NCBI RefSeq assembly: GCF_900089605.1
Contig: NZ_LT594324.1
Coordinates: 3,286,001-3,350,000, forward strand
Source of the DNA: Micromonospora narathiwatensis
Lineage (GTDB): Bacteria; Actinomycetota; Actinomycetes; Mycobacteriales; Micromonosporaceae
Length of the DNA: 64,000 nt
Reading direction: 5' to 3'
Shown: positions 55,802 to 64,000 of the stretch, one piece after another
Numbering within the stretch: position 1 is the stretch's first letter
How the letters are laid out: every line of letters begins with the position of its first letter
Translations under genes and position numbers: made by a program
Notes under the pieces: generated by a model
Told to the model about the DNA's origin: nothing
Databases searched by the model: none
The model's input: only the letters and a program-made list of their open reading frames with translations

Positions 55802-56760
55802 GAGGGGGTCCCCTTCGCGGCCTTGTGCCCGTCGACGGCCTGGGCGGTACGCCGGAAGGCCGCGTGGGCGCGGTCGTGGGTGCGCTGCGCCACCGCGATG
55901 TAGAGCAGGTCGAGCACGACGAGCTGCGGGTGCCGGGCGGAGAGCGCGTCGGGCCGGAAGGTGGTGGCCTGGCTGGCGGTGACCAGCACGATGTCGGCCA
56001 GCTCGGCCAGCGGCGAGCGGGGGAAGCCGGTCAGCGCCACGGTGGTGGCGCCCCGGCTGTCCGCCTCGGCGAGCATCTCGATGGTCTCCCGGGTCTGCCC
56101 GGTGTGTGAGATGCCGAGCGCGACGTCGCCGACGCCGAGCAGCGCGGCGCTGGCCAGCCCCTCGTGCACGTCGCTCCAGGCCCAGGCGGCCACCCCGATG
56201 CGGTGCAGGCTGAACTGCATCTCCTCGCCGACCAGGGCGCTGCCGCTGGCGCCGAAGATGTTCACCCGGCTGGCACCGGCGATGGCGACGGCGGCCTTCT
56301 CCACCTCGGCGAGGTCGAGCAGCGCGGCGGTGTCGTGCATGGCCCGGGTGTCGGCGGCGATGATCTGGTCGAGGACCCGGGACAGTGGATCGCCGGGCTG
56401 GATCTCCCGACCGATGTCGACGGTCCAGCCGGCGGAGCGCGCCCGGCCGGTCTCCGCCGCGATGCCGAGCCGCAGGTCGGCGTAGCCCTCGAAGCCCATC
56501 GCCCGGCAGAAGCGGGTGATGGTCGCCGGTGAGGTGCCGCTGCGCTCGGCCAGCTCCACGATGGTGGCCCGGGCCGCCGCCTCCGGGTCGCTGAGCACGT
56601 GCTCGGCGACTCGGCGCAGGGCGCCCGTCAGCTCCCCCGCCCCGGCCCGGACCCTGGCCAGCACACCGTCGGAGGAGACCGCCACCGCACCCCGCCGGTC
56701 GACCGCTTCGGCGTCGACCACCGCGGTCCCCGCGGAGGTGTCCACCTCATGATCAACCAT
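55798..56760 (-). CDS. RpiR/MurR-type transcriptional regulator
   Basis: This 320-residue regulator has an N-terminal RpiR helix-turn-helix (IVELAERSGTSPATITRFCRAMGFEGYADLRL, near residues 65-96) and a C-terminal SIS domain (VNIFGASGSALVGEEMQFSLHRIG). RpiR proteins sense sugar phosphates through the SIS domain. It is the first gene of the operon and divergent from the GlcNAc kinase. An AT-rich palindromic site is 20-60 bp upstream of its ATG at 56760. It probably represses or activates both transcripts in response to an aminosugar phosphate. Confidence 0.9.
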   Translation of the reverse strand: MVDHEVDTSAGTAVVDAEAVDRRGAVAVSSDGVLARVRAGAGELTGALRRVAEHVLSDPEAAARATIVELAERSGTSPATITRFCRAMGFEGYADLRLGIAAETGRARSAGWTVDIGREIQPGDPLSRVLDQIIAADTRAMHDTAALLDLAEVEKAAVAIAGASRVNIFGASGSALVGEEMQFSLHRIGVAAWAWSDVHEGLASAALLGVGDVALGISHTGQTRETIEMLAEADSRGATTVALTGFPRSPLAELADIVLVTASQATTFRPDALSARHPQLVVLDLLYIAVAQRTHDRAHAAFRRTAQAVDGHKAAKGTPS

Positions 56761-56784
56761 GGGACGCCTTTCGGAAAAGAGTGT

Positions 56785-56810
56785 TAACTGTTAGTGGTAA
56801 AAGTTCTTAC
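56785..56810. promoter_or_regulatory. Candidate RpiR operator in divergent promoter region
   Basis: Within a strikingly AT-rich patch of this GC-rich window are a perfect palindrome TAACTGTTA (56785-56793) and a partial one GTAAAAGTTCTTAC (56797-56810). They lie 24-50 bp upstream of the RpiR start codon, and 150-174 bp upstream of the kinase gene. Binding by the RpiR protein is inferred. Confidence 0.55.
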
Positions 56811-56958
56811 TGAGGGCCCCTCCGTGTCAAGGCCGTGGGCGAAGTTTTCAAACTGTTACCTGGCACACAACCGCACGCCCGCCGGTGGATCTTGCTTCGA
56901 CCCGCCGGGCCGACCAGCATGAAGAGCCACCAGGCCCGAGCCCAGGGAGGCCCACCGG

Positions 56959-57948
56959 ATGTCCGACAGCGTCGTGGTCGGCCTCGACGTCGGAGGTACG
57001 TCCACCCGCGCCGCCGCCCTCAGCCTCGACGGCGTACGACTCGGCACCGGCCGGGCCGGCGGCGGCAACCCGACCAGCCACGGCGCCGACCGGGCCGCCG
57101 CCGAACTGCTCGCCGCGCTGCGCGCCGCGCTCGCCGACATCGACCCGACCCGGGTACGCGCCGGCACCATCGGCCTCGCCGGGGCCGGCCGGCTCCTCGC
57201 CGACCCGCAGGGGCGGGCCGCCTTCGACCGCGCCTGGGCCGACGCCGGCCTACGCTGCCCGTACGCCGTGCACGGCGACGCCCTGGTCGCGTACGCCTCG
57301 GGCACCGCGGCCCCGGACGGCACCGTGCTCATCGCCGGCACCGGCGCGATCGCCGCCCAGGTTCACGACCTGCGCCTGGAGCGCACCGCCGACGGGCACG
57401 GCTGGCTGCTCGGCGATGCCGGCTCCGGATTCTGGCTGGGCCGCGAGGCGGTCCGCCGGCTGCTGTCCGACCTGGACCGCGCCGACCCGCCGGGCACGCT
57501 GGCCCACCGGGTGCTCGCCGAGCTGACCGGCTCAGCCGACGTGGCCGACCGGCCACGGACGACCGCCGAGGCCGTGGTGCAGGCGGTCACCCGACGTCCG
57601 CCGGTCGAGCTGGCCCGGCTCGCGCCGCTGGTGGTGGCCGCGGCCCGGGAGGGGGAACCGACCGCCCGGACGCTCATCCGGGAGGCCGCCGCGCTGCTCG
57701 CCGAGAGCGTCACCCGGATCCGGCCGGCCGGCGCGGCCGACCCGGTGGTGCTCGGCGGCGGGCTGCTCACCGGGGACACCCCGCTCGCCGACGCGGTCCG
57801 CGCCGAGCTGGCCCACCGCTGGCCGGACGCGCCACTGCGGACCGCCGGGGACGGCGCCGCGGCGGCAGCCTGGCTCGCCGCCCGCGAGCTGCCCGAGGTG
57901 ACCGATCCGACGGCCCTGCACGCGCTCCTGGTCCCGCCGACCGCCTGA
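56959..57948 (+). CDS. nagK: N-acetylglucosamine kinase (BadF/BcrA ATPase family)
   Basis: This 329-residue cytoplasmic kinase has the actin/hexokinase-fold ATPase motifs: phosphate-1 VVGLDVGGTSTRAAALSLDG (residues 6-25), GTIGLAGAGR, then VLIAGTGAIA with AVHGDALVAY before it, and adenosine motif PVVLGGGLLTGD. The BadF/BadG/BcrA/BcrD grouping includes eukaryote-type GlcNAc kinase. ATG 56959 follows AGGGAGG. It is divergent from the RpiR-SIS-transporter operon and would phosphorylate the imported sugar to GlcNAc-6-phosphate. Specificity is inferred from context. Confidence 0.88.
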   Translation: MSDSVVVGLDVGGTSTRAAALSLDGVRLGTGRAGGGNPTSHGADRAAAELLAALRAALADIDPTRVRAGTIGLAGAGRLLADPQGRAAFDRAWADAGLRCPYAVHGDALVAYASGTAAPDGTVLIAGTGAIAAQVHDLRLERTADGHGWLLGDAGSGFWLGREAVRRLLSDLDRADPPGTLAHRVLAELTGSADVADRPRTTAEAVVQAVTRRPPVELARLAPLVVAAAREGEPTARTLIREAAALLAESVTRIRPAGAADPVVLGGGLLTGDTPLADAVRAELAHRWPDAPLRTAGDGAAAAAWLAARELPEVTDPTALHALLVPPTA

Positions 57949-57950
57949 CC

Positions 57951-57992
57951 CTCGCGCCTCGCGCCTCGCGCCCCGCGCCTCGCGCCCCGCGC
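57951..57992 (+). repeat. Six tandem copies of a 7-bp GC repeat
   Basis: Six units of C(T/C)CGCGC run without gaps directly after the kinase stop codon. Four units are CTCGCGC and two are CCCGCGC. It is a variable-number tandem repeat candidate, not a CRISPR array because there are no spacers. Confidence 0.85.
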
Positions 57993-58010
57993 CCGATAAC
58001 CGAGGCTGGC

Positions 58011-58105
58011 CTTTGGAGCTGATATCACGAACGAATCGCCGGCCGGACCCGTCCCGGTGCCCAGCCGGCGGACCGGATGAATCGTTTGCGACATCAGCTC
58101 CAAAG
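58011..58105. repeat. 27-bp imperfect inverted repeat (possible MITE-like element)
   Basis: Arms 58011-58037 (CTTTGGAGCTGATATCAC...) and 58079-58105 (...ACATCAGCTCCAAAG) are reverse complements at 23 of 27 positions, 41 bp apart. The outer 13 bp (CTTTGGAGCTGAT) are perfect. I recall similar CTTTGGAGCTGAT hairpins in Micromonospora intergenic regions, so it may be a dispersed palindromic element. It could also form a large mRNA stem and act as terminator of the kinase gene. Confidence 0.65.
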
Positions 58106-58360
58106 CGCTCGAAAAGCACTCTGGCAGGACGGCTCCGAACGGCAGACCGAGCCTTGCCCTGAGTGCCCGTGCGGCGGTCAATCGTGGGTGCGACAGCTTC
58201 CGGGTAAGAGATCCTGCCGCCGCCAGAAAAATAGACGAACGTGCAACGACGTCGGCACCGAAAGCATCGACAGCCGACACAATCCGGGGATCCCTCAATC
58301 AAGATCACCAGTGCCATGATGTCGACGGGCTGTTCCTGTCAAAGAAGCTACCTCTGTCGT

Positions 58361-58593
58361 ATGAATGAGCCGATCATGGAGACCGGGACGGGCACCTTCC
58401 GACCTGCGGAATCAGCCCGCCGGCTGGTCGTGTCACCACACCCCGCCGCCGTGTTCCAGCAGGCCGGGCAGGCGCCAGGTCGACCGGCCGTCATCGACAG
58501 GTTCGGCCCAGCGGACGACGAGCAACTGGTGGAACGGGCCGCCGCCTTGGCGGCGCTCCTCCGGCCGGTGCTGGCACAGAGGAGGCGGACGCG

Positions 58594-58597
<4 letters not shown>
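58361..58597 (+). CDS. Small A-domain-like ORF coupled to the NRPS-PKS
   Basis: This 78-residue ORF starts at ATG 58361 and overlaps the NRPS-PKS start by four bases (ATGA). Its second half ([22 protein letters not shown], then [20 protein letters not shown]) resembles the first 60 residues of an adenylation domain (FEQQA..TPD..AV....TY.EL..RA..LA..L). The rest of an A domain is missing. It may be a truncated relic, a translational leader or a docking element. The ribosome site is weak. Confidence 0.55.

Positions 58598-64000
<5,403 letters not shown>

Larger units (their letters stand above)
57949..58360. other. Repeat-rich intergenic stretch ahead of the NRPS-PKS cluster
   Basis: This 412-bp stretch holds no gene. 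It contains a 7-bp tandem repeat at 57951-57992 and a large imperfect inverted repeat at 58011-58105, both listed separately. From about 58106 to 58360 I find nothing but the presumed promoter of the cluster. Confidence 0.6.

Noticed and set aside
57951..57992. CRISPR array
   Set aside because: The repeat unit is only 7 bp and there are no spacers.

Overview
The window looks like chromosomal DNA from a filamentous actinomycete, most likely of the family Micromonosporaceae (Micromonospora or a relative). It is very GC-rich with a strong G/C bias at third codon positions and frequent GTG/TTG starts. It carries an LpqY-SugABC-type transporter, an SARP/AfsR regulator, PASTA-less Ser/Thr kinases, several sugar ABC systems without their own ATPase, a giant YD-repeat protein and an NRPS-PKS gene. 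The genus is an inference from gene content, not a measured result.

Layout. 0-3.3 kb: trehalose-type ABC importer (SugC start, SugB, SugA, LpqY). 3.5-5.2 kb: VOC protein, RusA-like small protein, small acidic protein. 5.2-7.1 kb: SARP/NB-ARC regulator. 7.1-17.4 kb: a 2,882-residue secreted DNRLRE/YD-repeat (RHS) polymorphic toxin with an EndoU/BECR-like C-terminal tip, a likely immunity gene just downstream, and a truncated gene fragment beyond it. 17.5-21.5 kb: L,D-transpeptidase, DUF4184 membrane protein, HAD phosphatase, secreted beta-propeller protein. 21.6-27.8 kb: alpha-glucan block (GH63-type glucosidase, glycogen debranching enzyme, GT4 glycosyltransferase). 27.9-31.7 kb: membrane Ser/Thr kinase, DUF457-type membrane protein, amidohydrolase. 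31.7-39.9 kb: a complete LacI-controlled operon for xyloglucan-type oligosaccharides (LacI, binding protein, two permeases, YicI-type alpha-xylosidase, GH1 beta-glucosidase), with a clear promoter, operator and terminator. 40.0-44.3 kb: small SH3-like secreted protein, AraC regulator, and a secreted SH3-CHAP-C39 protein. 44.4-49.2 kb: a small island bounded by a 51-bp imperfect direct repeat and ending near a tRNA 3'-end-like fragment. It holds a P-loop kinase, a pentapeptide-repeat protein, a short peptide with Phe/Trp-Asp-Asn repeats resembling cyclophane RiPP cores, two small proteins, and a divergent XRE regulator plus flavoprotein pair. 49.2-51.6 kb: MobA-like nucleotidyltransferase and a truncated family-A DNA polymerase. 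51.6-57.9 kb: an NgcEFG-like amino-sugar operon (RpiR regulator, SIS protein, Tat-lipoprotein binding protein, two permeases) with a divergent N-acetylglucosamine kinase. 58.4-64.0 kb: start of a biosynthetic cluster, a small A-domain-like ORF translationally coupled to an NRPS-PKS (C-A-PCP-KS-AT...) that runs off the right edge and whose A-domain code predicts asparagine.

How it works together. Three sugar-uptake systems scavenge trehalose, xyloglucan fragments and amino sugars. Only the first encodes an ATPase here, so the other two presumably share an MsiK-type ATPase encoded elsewhere. The alpha-glucan block builds and trims storage glucan. The accessory features are the RHS toxin locus, the 44.4-49.2 kb island and the NRPS-PKS cluster; these are the best places to look for something new.
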